The notes under the pieces were generated by a model. The model was not told where the DNA came from. It did not search any database and worked only from the letters and a program-made list of their open reading frames with translations. The position numbers and the translations under genes are program-made. Shown here piece after piece: positions 21,421-32,977 of a stretch of DNA of 64,000 nucleotides (position 1 is its first letter; every line of letters starts with the position of its first letter). This DNA comes from Rapana venosa (lineage: Eukaryota; Mollusca; Gastropoda; Neogastropoda; Muricidae), in NCBI GenBank assembly GCA_028751875.1, contig CM054144.1, positions 21,034,052-21,098,051 of the forward strand, read 5' to 3'.

Positions 21421-21487
21421 TAATAATAATAATAATAATGTATGGAATTTATATAGCGATGAATCTTGTAAAGCAACAAATCAAGTA
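21421..21487 (-). mobile_element. Tail-only insert (SINE-E/LINE 3' end)
   Basis: Six AAT units followed by 'gtatggaatttatatagcga' and 'tgaatcttgtaaagcaacaa'. Truncated at 'atcaagtag', directly before a LINE-derived segment. Confidence 0.75.
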
Positions 21488-21489
21488 GT

Positions 21490-22010
21490 CCCCTGGAATG
21501 ACAAGAGTATCGCCATTGGCTTCAAGATCAGACTGGTGTGATCCCTGATCATGTCCATATTTTTGTTCACGTGTGAAACGTGGACCATAACAGCAGTCAT
21601 TGAAAGGAGGATACAAGCAATGGAGATGAGATGCCTTTGCAATATCCTTGGTATCTCGTACAGAGATCACATCACTAATGAAAAAGTGAAGGCCAGAATT
21701 GAAATGCCATCGGACCATATAAAGAGCTCCTGACTTCAGTGAAAAAACACAAACTTAAGTTGTACGGGCACGTCAAACGAACATGTGGACTGGCCAAGAC
21801 TGTCCTACAGGGAACAGTACAAGGAGGGAGACGAAGAGTCAGAGAAAATTATGGGAAGACAACACAAGAGTGTGGACTGATCTTGAGTGAAACGAATTGC
21901 TACAGAAAGCAGAGGATCTCGGGGAGTGCATGAAGCTAGTTGTAAAATCTTTGTTCGTGCCCCCACGGTCCACGGGACTGCAGAATAGGTGAAGGTGAAA
22001 AAACCTGAAA
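21490..22010 (+). pseudogene. 3' end of a non-LTR retrotransposon ORF, degraded
   Basis: With frameshifts, the plus strand encodes 'CETWTITAVIERRIQAMEMR', 'LGISYRDHITNEKVKARIE', 'KHKLKLYGHVKRTCGLAKT' and 'LQGTVQGGRRRVRENYGKT'. These are the familiar C-terminal, post-reverse-transcriptase blocks of invertebrate LINE polyproteins: E.WtlT...kriqamEmrc.R.ilgIsyrDhitNeeV, then kLkwyGHv.R..glaKtilqGtv.G.RrrGrq. Stops and at least two frame changes are present, and the RT core is absent. The clade cannot be fixed from this part alone. Confidence 0.7.
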
Positions 22011-22669
22011 TGAAAGCTTAGCACACTTGCAAGCTGATGTTTGTACATTTTTTATAGGGTGTTGATGCTTTGTGGCCGTAAAGATAACATGGCTGGAATT
22101 GAGCTGTTTGCCACTTTTGTGATTCAAAAGCGTATTGGAATGAACATGTCACTGTGGCCTGAGATATTTCAAAATGGAGTGAACATTCAAAAGCAAACAA
22201 GTCAGTTGGTTGGTCATTGTGTCACTGCTGGTCAGAGCATTGGGAAAAGCCTACCTCCCCCTTCAGCCCAAAAAGAGGCTGGAGTTAGGGTTGGGTAGCC
22301 GGCTCGCAGCGGAAATAGAAATGGGTTTTATAATTTTAAAAATGCATTGTGAAAACAGGATGAAAAGAAATAATAAAAATAAAACATGACCAAGACCTTT
22401 GTTCATAGTTCCATTCATAAATGACTGTTTGCAAATGTAGAATGTGTATACTATGTCAGGGTGCATATACACCTTTTATCTGTACTTCGCTCTCTCCCAC
22501 CCTCTTTTTGTCTGTCTCACTCTTTCCCCTTCCTTACACTTTAAAATACACAGTTGTCCAGCAAATAATTATACATTAACAACTTTGACCCATTCAGATG
22601 TGTCTTTATGCCTGTCAGAAATAAACATAAAAGCACAAGATATGTCCTCTTTAGAACATTCATGCACTC
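22011..22669. other. No recognisable feature
   Basis: Unique-looking AT-rich sequence between a LINE fragment and SINE-C. Confidence 0.5.
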
Positions 22670-22955
22670 CTTAGGTAAAGGTAAAGGAGTCCCATAACCT
22701 ATAAGGTCGTAGGGGACCGAGGTGTCAGAGACCTCACTTCTCTAGGGCCAGCATATTGAGGGCGGCGCCCATCTCCTTTCCCTCGATGCTTTACCTTCCC
22801 TGATCCTAAAGAGGGCAGGTACCCATTTACAGCTGGGGGAACTGTACTGAAGCCAAGGCGGCAAACGGTCACCCATCCAACTGGTAACCACGCTCAATGC
22901 TGCTTAACTTGGTTGGAGGAAAGCTAGTGCTCCGACCACTGGGCTATCCCGTCCA
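22670..22955 (-). mobile_element. SINE-C with tRNA-like plus 5S rRNA-like head
   Basis: Reading the minus strand from about 22955, the sequence starts with a tRNA-type A-box region (gggatagcccagtggtcgg). It continues into 'aagttaagcagc', 'ggttaccagttggatggg' and 'tgacc' (22912-22867). That segment closely follows the internal promoter region of eukaryotic 5S rRNA (aagttaagcagc...ggttagtacttggatgggtgacc). The body continues with 'cagctgtaaatgggtacctg', 'gggaaggtaaagcatcgagg' and 'aggtctctgacacctcggtc', and ends at 'aggtaaaggtaaag...' near 22672. Three other copies of the body are in this window. A known precedent for a 5S/tRNA chimeric SINE head is AmnSINE1 of amniotes. Confidence 0.8.
22867..22912 (-). 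promoter_or_regulatory. 5S rRNA-like internal promoter segment within SINE-C
   Basis: About 46 bases match the box A, intermediate element and box C region of 5S rRNA, including 'agttaagcagc' and 'ttggatgggtgacc'. In 5S genes this region binds TFIIIA. In this copy I infer only descent, not activity. Confidence 0.7.
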
Positions 22956-23619
22956 CTTTAATAAGTTTTCCCCAAATATTAATCCCTTTAAAATGGATCA
23001 TCATATTTATCAAAATCTTAGAACACAAGCCCACAGATTCAGTGACATAATAGATCGCATGTAGTATCTTGGACAAAGTCACATGATCCCAAGAACCCAT
23101 AGGCTATTTTCCCTCTACACTTTACAATTTAGAGCCTGCAGACAGTCTTGTCAAAGTTTTGAGGTAAAACATTGATGAAAGAAAAACCTTTTTCCAGTGG
23201 GCATAAGTTTCAATAGTGATCATTTTCATCAAATGGGTCATTTTTATGCATCTACAAAGTGATGTCATATGTCAAAAGTATCTAAATGTTGAACATTACT
23301 ATGTGTAGTATCTGTTGTCATTGAACTGTACATTATTACATTGCACATCACCTCCAGTCATGGTGGATTTCAAGGCTTGAAATTCAAGCTGTTCTCCCCA
23401 TGGAGAATGAGTCACCAGAGTAGCACCAGCCCCCTCCTTTTTTTAAAAAAATGTTCCTCATTGCAAATACATTTGTTTTCCTTCTGATAATTGTTTTATG
23501 CCAGGGACAACTCATTGCTCTTTTTGTCCTGGATTCTTCTTCGTGGAATGCTCAGACAGCAACTATATGTATTGTGTCATGAGCAGAAATGCATTACGTG
23601 ACGTTTTGATTTTAATTTT
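22956..23619. other. No recognisable feature
   Basis: Unique-looking AT-rich sequence without a supported frame or repeat. Confidence 0.5.
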
Positions 23620-23657
<38 letters not shown>

Positions 23658-23936
23658 CAAAAACAAAGATCAAAACAGAATAAACAGCACATGACTATAT
23701 TGCAAGTCAAGTCAAAAACACTTTAATCATCCTATGAGGGGCAGTTACTATACTGACAGGCAGATTGATACGCATCATAATCTCGAAAGAAAACATAAGT
23801 GCTACATTTCATATTGGTTAAAACATTCCAAAATAACTACAAATAAAAATGTCACACACACACACATGCACGCGCACACACACACACACACACACGCACG
23901 CACGCACACGCACGCACACGCACGCACACACACGCC

Positions 23937-23970
<34 letters not shown>
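23620..23970. repeat. (CA)n microsatellites and a 32-nt poly-C tract
   Basis: CA units lie at 23620-23656. CA/CGCA units at 23852-23936 lead straight into a C run (about 23938-23970) that abuts the left arm of the long inverted repeat. Confidence 0.93.
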
Positions 23971-24285
23971 AGCTGCTGTTTCGGAAATTGAGCAGAAAAT
24001 TGATTATAGTGGAGATGCCTTGCCCACAGTACATCCCCACTCTCTCGGCCAAGTGGGCATAAAGACAGTCAGCGTTGGAGATGTTCTCCAAAGGCCAACC
24101 AGCCCCCAGGGCTGCAGCACATAAGGACTGTTCGAGTCAAGCCTCCTAGTCAGAGTCATAGTCGATCACTAAAGACTAAGCTGTAAAGTGGAATTCCATG
24201 AGTGGGAAAGCCACTGGTCATACAGCCTCTCACTTTGCTGTTGCCCCCATCGTCAATGGTTTAATCAAGAACTGTGATAAAACCA
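23971..24285 (+). repeat. Long inverted repeat, left arm (about 315 bp)
   Basis: From 'agctgctgttt' to 'aagaactgtgataaa' this arm matches the reverse complement of 25636-25955 at roughly 95% identity by eye. Differences are mostly single substitutions plus one 2-base indel (cagagtcat versus cagagagtcat). No tRNA promoter or recognised domain is present. The class of repeat is unknown. Confidence 0.9.
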
Positions 24286-24313
24286 AGGCTCTGTCGGCAT
24301 TGACTAGAAAGAC

Positions 24314-24785
24314 ATCATCATCATCATCATCATCATCATCAATGCCTTTGTGCCTTATTGGCACGTAGGGCAGCAACAAATGTTATCCACTCCTGTCTGT
24401 CCTGGGCCAGCTTCTGAATGGTTCCCTAGGTATGTTGGAAGGTCTTCAGCTCTGCTTCGACAGTCGGACGCCAAGTGTTCTTGGGTCGTCCTCGTTTGCG
24501 TTTTCCCTCTGGTGTCCAGTGGAGGGCTGTTCGGGCGATGTTTCCCTGTTCCCGACGGCAGATACGCCCTATCCATCCCCATCGCCTATGCATGATGATG
24601 TTGTCCATGCTTTCTTGGTTGCAACGGGCAAAAAGTTCTTGGTTGGAGGTGGTCTCAGGCCAGAAGATGCGCAAGATTCTTCTGAGATTCTTCATGTGGA
24701 AAGTGGATAGTTTGTCGAGGTCACTCTCAGTCATCCTCCAGCACTCCGAGCCGTACAAAAGGGTGGAAAGTACACAGAAAGACAT
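24314..24785 (-). pseudogene. 5'-truncated LINE, C-terminal polyprotein region and (GAT)n tail
   Basis: The minus strand is open from 24785 to 24426, with 'LLYGSECWRMTESDLDKL', 'NLRRILRIFWPETTSNQEL', 'RRWGWIGRICRREQGNIART' and 'WTPEGKRKRGRPKNTWR'. This is the standard C-terminal segment after the RT domain in RTE/L1-like LINEs of invertebrates. The frame ends in a stop, a 3' region of about 80 bp follows, and the element closes with (GAT)n (plus-strand ATC units, 24314-24343). The 5' truncation at about 24785 is typical of incomplete reverse transcription. It sits in the spacer of the long inverted repeat, about 30 bp from the left arm. Confidence 0.78.
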
Positions 24786-24912
24786 ATTAACTTATTATTT
24801 ACATACGCAACACGTACACACACACGTGCCTGCGCACGCGAACACACCCATACACATACACCAGTCTATGAATTCAATGTTTTAAAGACCATTGACTAAG
24901 AAGACAGACTTA

Positions 24913-24947
<35 letters not shown>

Positions 24948-25635
24948 TTGACTACCCTCATAACATTGACAATCAGGCAAGTAATTCAGAGAAATGTAAA
25001 AACTAGGTAGTCAATATAATTTCATTTTGAGCTTAATTTTTTGAAGGGCACAGAGCTATAAAATTATATGAATATACATATGGTATGCATGACAAGTGAT
25101 ATTTATAATGTGTGAAAACAGGAAATAAGTTCCATAAGTGGACGACTGTTTCCATGAGTAAAGCAAATAAAACTTATTACAGTGTGTGTGTGTGTGTGTA
25201 TTTCTGAATAAACTGTTATCTTTTACATAAAAGCATAAAGGCTTTAGTATGAGAACTAAACTGTATAATATGCATTAGTAATTTAAAACAAATGTAAAAT
25301 GAAACAGCAGAGCACTGCATTCAATATGATGATAACCTATTTGAATAAAGAACAAAGACTTCCATAATACCTGCAATGTAAGCGTGGTGGAAGCTGATCT
25401 AAGCACAACTGTATAATATTTAAGCAGACGGGCTGGCGTCTTTGGCACAGCCTGAACTTACTGGCCTTAATTAAGGAATGAAATGATCAAGATACTGTGC
25501 TATATACTGTGATTTTTTTTCCAGGTCAATGTGTGCTCTTATCTCTTGTATGGCAGCATATTGTGGACCGAACAGTGCAACATTTCACGAACAAGCATGT
25601 TAACTGTGCATGTGTGTCAAGCCATCAGCGCCTGG
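24786..25635. other. Spacer of the inverted repeat, AT-rich
   Basis: Holds (AC)n at 24918-24945 and (GT)n at 25183-25199. I see no transposase or other coding sequence in it. Confidence 0.55.
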
Positions 25636-25955
25636 GATTTATCACAGTTCTTGATTAAACCATTGACGATGGGGGCAACAGGAAAGTGAGAGGCTGTATG
25701 ACCAGTGGCTTTCCCACTCATGGAATTCCACTTTGCAGCTTAGTCTTTAAGGATCGACTATGACTCTCTGACTAGGAGGCTTGACTCGAACAGTCCTTAT
25801 GTGCCGAAGCCCTGGGGACTGGTTGGCCTTTGGAGAACATCTCCAACGCTGACTGTCCTTATGCCCACTTGGCCGAGAGAGTGGGGATGTACTGTGGGCA
25901 AGGCATCTCCACTATAATCAAATTTCTGCCCAGTTTCCAAAACAGCAGCTGCCTC
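25636..25955 (-). repeat. Long inverted repeat, right arm (about 320 bp)
   Basis: Reverse complement of the left arm. Homology starts at 'tttatcacagttcttgatta' and ends at 'ccaaaacagcagct'. The region past it (to about 25980) has no counterpart on the left, where a poly-C tract intervenes. Confidence 0.9.
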
Positions 25956-26565
25956 CTCTGCTGTTTTGGAGGTCATCATCGGACACTACGGACAAACATA
26001 CAATACAAAATGTGAAGTGTGTGTAGAGTTTACAGCAAGCCAACTTGGCCGTTTGTAGGAGCTGAGATGCAGACTGCCTGGAACTGTTGGTGTAGCAGGC
26101 AGGTGTATGCTGACTGGTTTATCCCAGGCTGTAACAAGTTTTGTATTGTTCTCCAACCAGTGGCGAGACCATTAAACTCCTTGAGCATTCAGACTTGATG
26201 AGAACCAAAAACTTCTTTATTGGAGGACGTTGCTAGAGAGCTGATTCAGTGATCAGAATTTTCACCAGTCTCTTTCTAAGCTCAAGTCTTATTTCATGTT
26301 GTTTTCTTTTCTATCTGAGCTAATTAATGATCAGTGAGTCTGAATGTTATGGTATAGGCAGATTGAACACCAAACTAATTGAGGAATATGACTGTCGATC
26401 ATGAGTGACAGTCATGTAGAAACTCTCATACAAGGCACTCCTGTCTGAACAGAACACTGGAGGCAAGTTTTGAAGACTCCCTGTTCAGTCTCAGGTGCCA
26501 TCGTTCTCTGTGTGCTGGGGGTGGTCTGTTTTGTCTTTAGTTTCACAGCTACATTTCTTAAGTTT
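25956..26565. other. No recognisable feature
   Basis: Unique-looking sequence. A short frame is open at 26470-26703, but its 3' half is SINE-A. Confidence 0.5.
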
Positions 26566-26912
26566 GGGGGACGGGATAGCCTAGTGGTTAGAACATTGTG
26601 CTCGCAATCTGACAACCCGGGTTCGATTCCTGTTCAAGGGGATATTTTCCCCTGGAGTTCACATCAGTGCCGACTCCACTCTCCCCAAAAGTCTTTCGGA
26701 TGAGACTATAAACCGAGGCCCCGTGTGCGAACGCACGCAGAACATCTTGTGCACACGTTAAATCCTGTTCCGCTTTTCGTAAGAGTAGGCCATTGTGTGC
26801 CGGTGGGAACAGATGACAGAATTCACAAAACCGCATACACACGGGGACTGGATGTAAAAAAGCGCATAAGTGCTTATTCCATTATCCTCGATATAAAAGA
26901 ATTAAAAAAAAA
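26566..26912 (+). mobile_element. SINE-A, full length
   Basis: tRNA-derived head with A box (tagcctagtggttagaac) and B box (gggttcgattcc). Next comes 'cccctggagttcacatcagt', the Nin-like core (gatgagactataaaccgagg), 'aagagtaggccattgtgtgc', the tail 'gtgcttattccattatcctc' and an A-rich end. Flanking 'aagttt' on both sides (26560s and after the A run) may be the target duplication. It is the best reference copy of this family here. Confidence 0.92.
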
Positions 26913-27384
26913 AGTTTACTTTTGTGAGATTTCTGTGCATGCATCATTTTTCTGCTATTATACATTCCAACTTCAGTGATGCAGTCTACATGACACCAGT
27001 GTGCATGTCATTTTTATTTTGCTATCCATTCATAGCAGCGTGTAAAAGCCTACACTTTGAAAAATTGAATGAGATTCATTGTGAATGCAAGATTGTCTAT
27101 GTATGTGTTCATCCACAGGGCCTCATTTTGGAGCATCATCAAAAAGACCAGCCGGAGACTAGAGAAATCACAAACTTTAATGTTGACTTTGAAAAGAAAG
27201 TCTTGGCCCAGACCAAATGCTTTTACAGTTTGCTAAAGCCTACATTAAAATGTTGTTATGTTGTAAAATGTTATGTTGAGATTGTGTTTAGCCAAAACAA
27301 GTTCTGTGTAAAACAACATACACTCTTCATTTAAAAAGAAAAAATCCCCTTCCGGCAAAGATCCCTGAAGTAAGAAAGCAAATA
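26913..27384. other. No recognisable feature
   Basis: A 136-codon frame overlaps here (26924-27334). It is AT-rich with no motif or splice support, so I leave it uncalled. Confidence 0.4.
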
Positions 27385-27452
27385 CCTAAATGGTGGGCAA
27401 AAAGTCGCGAACACAAAAATCTCACCGTTATTGAACCTTGGCGCTCTTGTTG
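27385..27452 (+). mobile_element. SINE-B, 3' tail fragment
   Basis: 'aaatggtgggcaaaaag' and 'tctcaccgttattgaaccttggcgct' match the SINE-B tail, here in plus orientation. Confidence 0.6.
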
Positions 27453-27585
27453 AGGGATGAAACAAAAACACCCCATGCAAACTGTCTTATCCAGTGTGTA
27501 CACACTTCAATATCACAGTGATTCCAAGGTGGAATAAGAGAGAGAGAGTGTGTAGTCTGGGTGACCTCCAGGTTGTTAAGCTAGG

Positions 27586-28035
27586 GAATGCACAGCAACA
27601 ACAATGATACCTTGTGCTTAAGAATACTTAGATTCAACCAGCCCACCGTTGGCCGTCCCTCTTTCTCTGTTTCTGGTCCATCGATCTGGAATGACCTCCC
27701 TCTCTCCCTTCGTCAAAAGCCTTCTTATGATGCTTTTAAATCTGGCCTCAAGACACATTATTTCAAACCTAAGATTCTCCCCTCTTGTTCCATTTCATTT
27801 TTGTCCTGCCCTCAACAGCCAAATCCCCATCACCCTGCCGATTGTACAACCTTTATGTGTGTGCGTGAGTGTGTGTGTGGGTGTGTGTGCATGCGTGGGA
27901 GCGTGTGTGTATACATTTGAATTTGTAAGGCTGCATGTGAATGAGTAGGATGAATGAAAGCACTTTGGTTTGTATTTTGCAAGATATAGCGCTATATAAA
28001 TTCCATTTTATTATTATTATTATTATTATTATTAA
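27586..28035 (+). mobile_element. 5'-truncated LINE of the same family as 47073-51060
   Basis: It encodes the last part of the same polyprotein in one frame: 'LRFNQPTVGRPSFSVSGPSI' and 'WNDLPLSLRQKPSYDAFKS', matching 50610-50730. A short 3' region follows, ending 'tgcaagatatagcgctatat', 'aaattccat' and (ATT)n (28013-28035). A GT-rich insertion (27858-27910) interrupts the 3' region. The length of about 450 bp and the intact 3' end are typical of target-primed retrotransposition. Confidence 0.88.
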
Positions 28036-28540
28036 CAAGGCCAAGAAGAGTCTCTTCAAGACTGGTGGCTGGCTGCCAGTGAGATCTGAATCCATCTATC
28101 CACCAAGCGAGCCAGGGAATACAACCAGGCAAAGGAGCTTCAAGTGTTCAGGTTAGAGTGAGATTTGAGATTTTTTTCTTTGAGTACGCACACACACACA
28201 CACACGCTTACACACACACTTACACACACACTTACACACACACAGACTCCACACTACACTACGCTTCAATTTCATCACTCACCAGACTTCATAGGTATCT
28301 TCATCCCATTTACAGAAGTCTTTTTTGTGTGATTTTCATGTCAGTTTTATTGATTTCTTGTAACAATATAAGGGTTTAATGACATGTACAAAGCTGAACA
28401 GTGTCACAGGTTAGAGGGAAAAAAAACCAGTGCACATACTGGCTATGTTATCCATTACATGCAGCTGTCGGTACAGATGAAGTCCACTGTGAAATAAAGA
28501 TCACACAAAATTTGTCCTTCATTTCAGTGAAAACTTTGCT
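28036..28540. other. Sequence with a CA microsatellite, otherwise featureless
   Basis: CA and ACTTACA units lie at 28188-28245. A TCTTCAAG...CAAGTG segment at about 28055-28160 is unique-looking. Confidence 0.5.
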
Positions 28541-28608
28541 TTAATAATAATAATAACAATAATGATTATAATAATAAATGGAATTTATATAGCGCTATAT
28601 CTTGCAGA
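28541..28608 (-). mobile_element. Tail-only insert, LINE-type 3' end
   Basis: AAT-rich units then 'aatggaatttatatagcgct' and 'atatcttgca'. The 'atatcttgca' variant matches the LINE tail (51000 region) rather than SINE-E. Confidence 0.7.
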
Positions 28609-28729
28609 GACATATGAGAAAATATGAATAAAATTCAGATTCTTTTAATACAGAGAGAGAGAGAGATTGAACACAGCACTTTGTCACAAAAACCACAAAG
28701 GAACACACATGAACTGCATAGAAGTATGA

Positions 28730-28854
<125 letters not shown>

Positions 28855-29364
28855 CAGAAATAATCAGTGATCACTGAAAAAAAAAAGTTTAAGAAAATCA
28901 ATGTAAAACATTTTTTTAAAACAAATACATGAATTAACAGAACCAACACACAGTAAACAGAAAATTTGTGTTCACACTCCTTTTAAAACAAGTTTGCGCA
29001 TCTTCTACTTGTTGAAAAATACAAAGACACATCATTAACAATCATTCAAAAATAATGTATCATGGTCACCTTGATTGCTTCTCTTGAAAGCAGCTGTAAA
29101 GAATTTTTTCTTTCTTCGCAACAACCTACTGACAGAGATGACCCTGCAAACTAAGCTATACAGCCCATGTGAGAAGCTGGAAAGTGACATGCCATAATTT
29201 CCCCAGACACATCTGAGGGTGTAAAGCAAATGAGAGAAGAACAACTTATTTGTGAACTATGCAACACAGTACACTTGAACAGCGTCACTGAGTAACAATT
29301 TTGAGTTCTATTCCCTTGCATGTTCTCCACTTCTGTGCTGAGTTTTCTTATATGAGATATCAGT

Positions 29365-29428
29365 TAATAATAATAATATATGGAATTTATATAGCGCTGA
29401 ATCTTGTAAAGCAACAAATCAAAGCGCT
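29365..29428 (-). mobile_element. Tail-only insert (SINE-E 3' end)
   Basis: AAT units, 'atatggaatttatatagcgc', 'tgaatcttgtaaagcaac' and 'aaatcaaagcgct'. Nothing of the SINE body is present. Confidence 0.75.
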
Positions 29429-32400
29429 CTGTTCTCTGTTATTTTCCATCAGTCACCATCATGTCCAGGTGAAAAATCTTTACTGAAGAGGGGAAAAAAA
29501 ACAAACCCCTAGTGGATCCCCCCCAGAAAGGTTGTGTGGGAAGTACAGCGACAAGTTCCTTGCTTTTAAAGATCTGGCGACAACCTGTCCCATGCTGTCT
29601 TTATAACCTGTGCTCTTTAAGATTTTCATATGAAATAGTCCTGCAATGGTCAGCTTCATGGCACTGTTGACATAGTGAAAAAAGTTGGGTCTGCCCCCTC
29701 AAATGTACATATGCCTCAATGTAACTATTTCTCCTCCAATATTGAATATGTTTCTGTAAATTTCACTTGTAAGGGTGGCAGGTTTGGTGATGATATTATT
29801 AAACCATCCCAAAATATCAAGCTGACACTCATCACACTAAAAACAAAAAAAAGACACACAAAAAAAGACTCACGACACACATGTGTAACAGCTAACAAAA
29901 CACACTTAGAAGATATGATGCATAATGACTCTGCTGGAGCAAAATGACCAAAAATACTTTGTTACAGACACAAATCTGCCTTCACTGAACTGGGCAACTG
30001 CTAAGAAAGGAGGAGAAAAACAGAACAAAAAGTCAACACTCACTTCCCTTACAAAAAAACCAACAACCAACCCCCCCCCCCCCAAACTAAACAAACCCCA
30101 TGAGGACCTTAGAGGACTTACAAAAATTCCAAGTACTGAAAAACAGGCTTTTATATCAAATCCTGAGAAGTAATTGGACAATTTATTTTGGCAGAATCAG
30201 TTTTCTTACAAGTTCTGTTACAACAACAAAACCAAGAGGTCCTAGGCAAGGACAGAGCTTTGCAATAATATATTCATACAATCACATACCAGAAAATAAA
30301 TAATTTAACAGAAAGATTCCATGTCCTAAAATCTGACCAATAAATATCACAGCCACAAAAGAAGTTCTCCAAGAGACATGGACATTTTCAGGATATTTTA
30401 TTTATTTCATTAAAAAAACCAAACACATTTTCAGCATGGTTCAAAGCAATGTTTAAATAGCCTAGCCCTAAATGGCCTCTGGAAAGACGTGAGTTGAATT
30501 TGTTGGGGATCAATGAGTATTTCTATGCCTACTCACTGTTTTAAAATGTCCGTTAAATAAGAAATTTGTACAAAGAAAAAAAAAGGCTGCATGTATGACA
30601 TGAAGGAATGGATCCCTTCTGATTTTCAATCCAAAGAAATTAAGTTTTGTTTTGATAACCTCCTGAAATTTCTGAACAATTCTAACCACCACTAAAGAAT
30701 GTTGGATAGCTTCAGCTCCACTACAGTTTGCTGACAAGTTCTAAATGTCTTCTATACATAAAAAAAAAAAAATCACCCATGCCCCCCCAAAAAGTAGAGT
30801 AAAATGCCTCAAGCTTCAGACCTCACATGAATGAAAAATAAAGAACCCAGCAAATGAAATATGGTCTTGCCACCCAATAAAAAAAATCCATTATATCTAC
30901 TATTTAAAGACTGACAAGAATTCAAAGTAACACAGCATATATATCCACTTTTGAACAAGTGATCACCAGCCAGGATTGCACATTCATATAACAAACAACC
31001 TGGGGAGGGGGAGGGGGTGGGGGATGGGGGCGGGAATGTTAGTACTATAAAATGTACACCCAATTTCAGAACAGCTCACAATCACACGTCTGCAATGTTA
31101 CAACACATTCACTGTCGGATTAGATCACAAAGTGAAAAGGCGCTGTGACAAAAAATCCCCAAAGGATAATAATTAAACACCACTCCGCCAACGTAACCAC
31201 CCCACATTACAACATACAAATCAAAGGCCACATGCGGCAGTACAACCAAGTCAGAGGCATTATACAGAGCAGAGATACAATAATATAATCAAGTCTGATG
31301 AATTTATAACAAAATTACAAGAGCATAAGATTCCTACCTTCTTGGGTGTATCAATTCTCTGAAAGGAAAGTCTCAATTTTGGTTATTTTTTTTCTTTTTT
31401 GGTTGTTGTTTTTTCTGTAGCAGTTGTTTTTTTCTTCTTGTTCTACAGTTCCTGAGGCAGCAGCCTTTTCCCCAGTGCTACTCATTCTCTGGTTGTAAGT
31501 TCAGAGGCACTTTCCCTGCCCCTATAAGACTTCAGAGACTGGTGTACATAAGATAAACTACCATTCAGACTGGTGTAGATGAACTACCATCCCCTCTAGT
31601 CTTCTCTCATCTTCTTGTGTCTGTGTAATCATTTCAGTTACTGACTCAGTCTCTTCCAGGTGACAAAAATGCAGCGCAGATATTCTCAGTCTCTCCTCTT
31701 TGCCTTTTCTATTCAGATATCAAAACAAAATGAAAAGTAAGAGATGCGCTAAAACGAGGTATCGCTGCCATTTTTGCTCCAGAGTGAAGGAACCGAGTCT
31801 ATAAAAAACAAGTCAAGGAAGAAGTGGACAGAATAAACCATGCATATGGTGTGCTCCTCAGATCAATAATAATAAAAAAACAACCCAAAACAACAACAAA
31901 ACAAAAACCAAAAAAGAAAGAAAATAAACAGACACTTTCACGTCCTCAAGAAAAGAAAAGTATAACACAAAGGGCAAGTAAAAGCTGAACACACACACAC
32001 AAAACCTCCCAAAAAAATTAAAAAAAAGAAAAGAAAAAAAAGAGCGGAACACAAAAAAAGACACAGCAGCTTGTAGCGGAAACATCAAAAGTTTAAATTG
32101 AAACAGAAGAAACTGTGTATACAACACTGAGCAACTGTTTTTAAAAGAAGTGCTTCTCATGTACCGTCCATCAACCATACTGGAGCTTACTGATGGAGCC
32201 TGAACAACCGACCTTGCCCATTACATACAGCACACACACGCCCATCTCTTCAGGGCGGGCAAGGCAACAACTACAAAGACTAATCATCCCCAACCAAACA
32301 ACACCGTGATCCACGTAACACTTGCATTTCTTCACATTGCTCATAAAAGGCAAGCAAATCAAATGTAAATCTACAATGAATCCAAATATCAACATAAAGC

Positions 32401-32977
32401 CTCAGAGTGAGTAGAAAATAAATGGATGTGTCTTTATAATATCTTATGCATAAATATACACCCAACAGGCACAGATTAAAAAAAAAAAAGCCTTTGAAAA
32501 GAACATACATTTACAAACAAAATTATTGCTTATTGAAAAACATCAACAACAACAACAACAAAAAGAGATAAAAAATAAAACAAGTCTGTGCTTGTTTTTC
32601 TCTCAAATAATAATAATAATATAGTCATCACAGAACAGTCTCGTCATAAAATAACAGAACCAAATAATAAAAACACTTAACCCCCCCCCCCTTCCCACCA
32701 AAAACCCCACCACAAACAATAAAAGCGACACGCACATCACAGTGATTGAGAAATAAGCCCAGTATAAATAAAAAGCCCAGTCAACAACAACAACAACAAA
32801 AACAATAGCCAGTATCCCAAATTTAGGACATAAAACCCCCCAAACAAACGCGAACAACTTAATCTTCCCAGGCCAAAAGTGCATGATGCAAAAGATGTCA
32901 GTCAGCTGGACTCTTCCCCACAGCTACAGCGCTGGGCACTCTTCCATTCACTCAGCAGCAGCAGCAGCAGCAACAGT
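29429..32977 (-). other. Repeat-poor stretch, probably including the 3' UTR of the membrane-protein gene
   Basis: This 3.5 kb directly downstream of the stop codon of the minus-strand gene has no SINE, no LINE and no long microsatellite, in contrast to everything around it. Short homopolymers occur (C run at 30070-30083, C run at 32682-32692). Candidate polyadenylation signals on the minus strand (TTTATT on plus) are near 30396-30405. How much of this is UTR cannot be decided from sequence alone. Confidence 0.4.

Noticed and set aside
22867..22912. A functional 5S rRNA gene
   Set aside because: Only the internal promoter region is similar. The 5' and 3' halves of 5S rRNA are absent, and the body is that of a repeated SINE.
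25797..25979. Conserved-looking frame in the inverted-repeat arms (DYSGDALPTVHPHSLGQVG in both)
   Set aside because: The arms are about 95% identical at DNA level, so the shared peptide follows from that. Stops follow soon after, and no family is recognised.
26566..26640. A functional tRNA gene
   Set aside because: A and B boxes are present but the cloverleaf is not maintained, and the same head recurs in several SINE copies.
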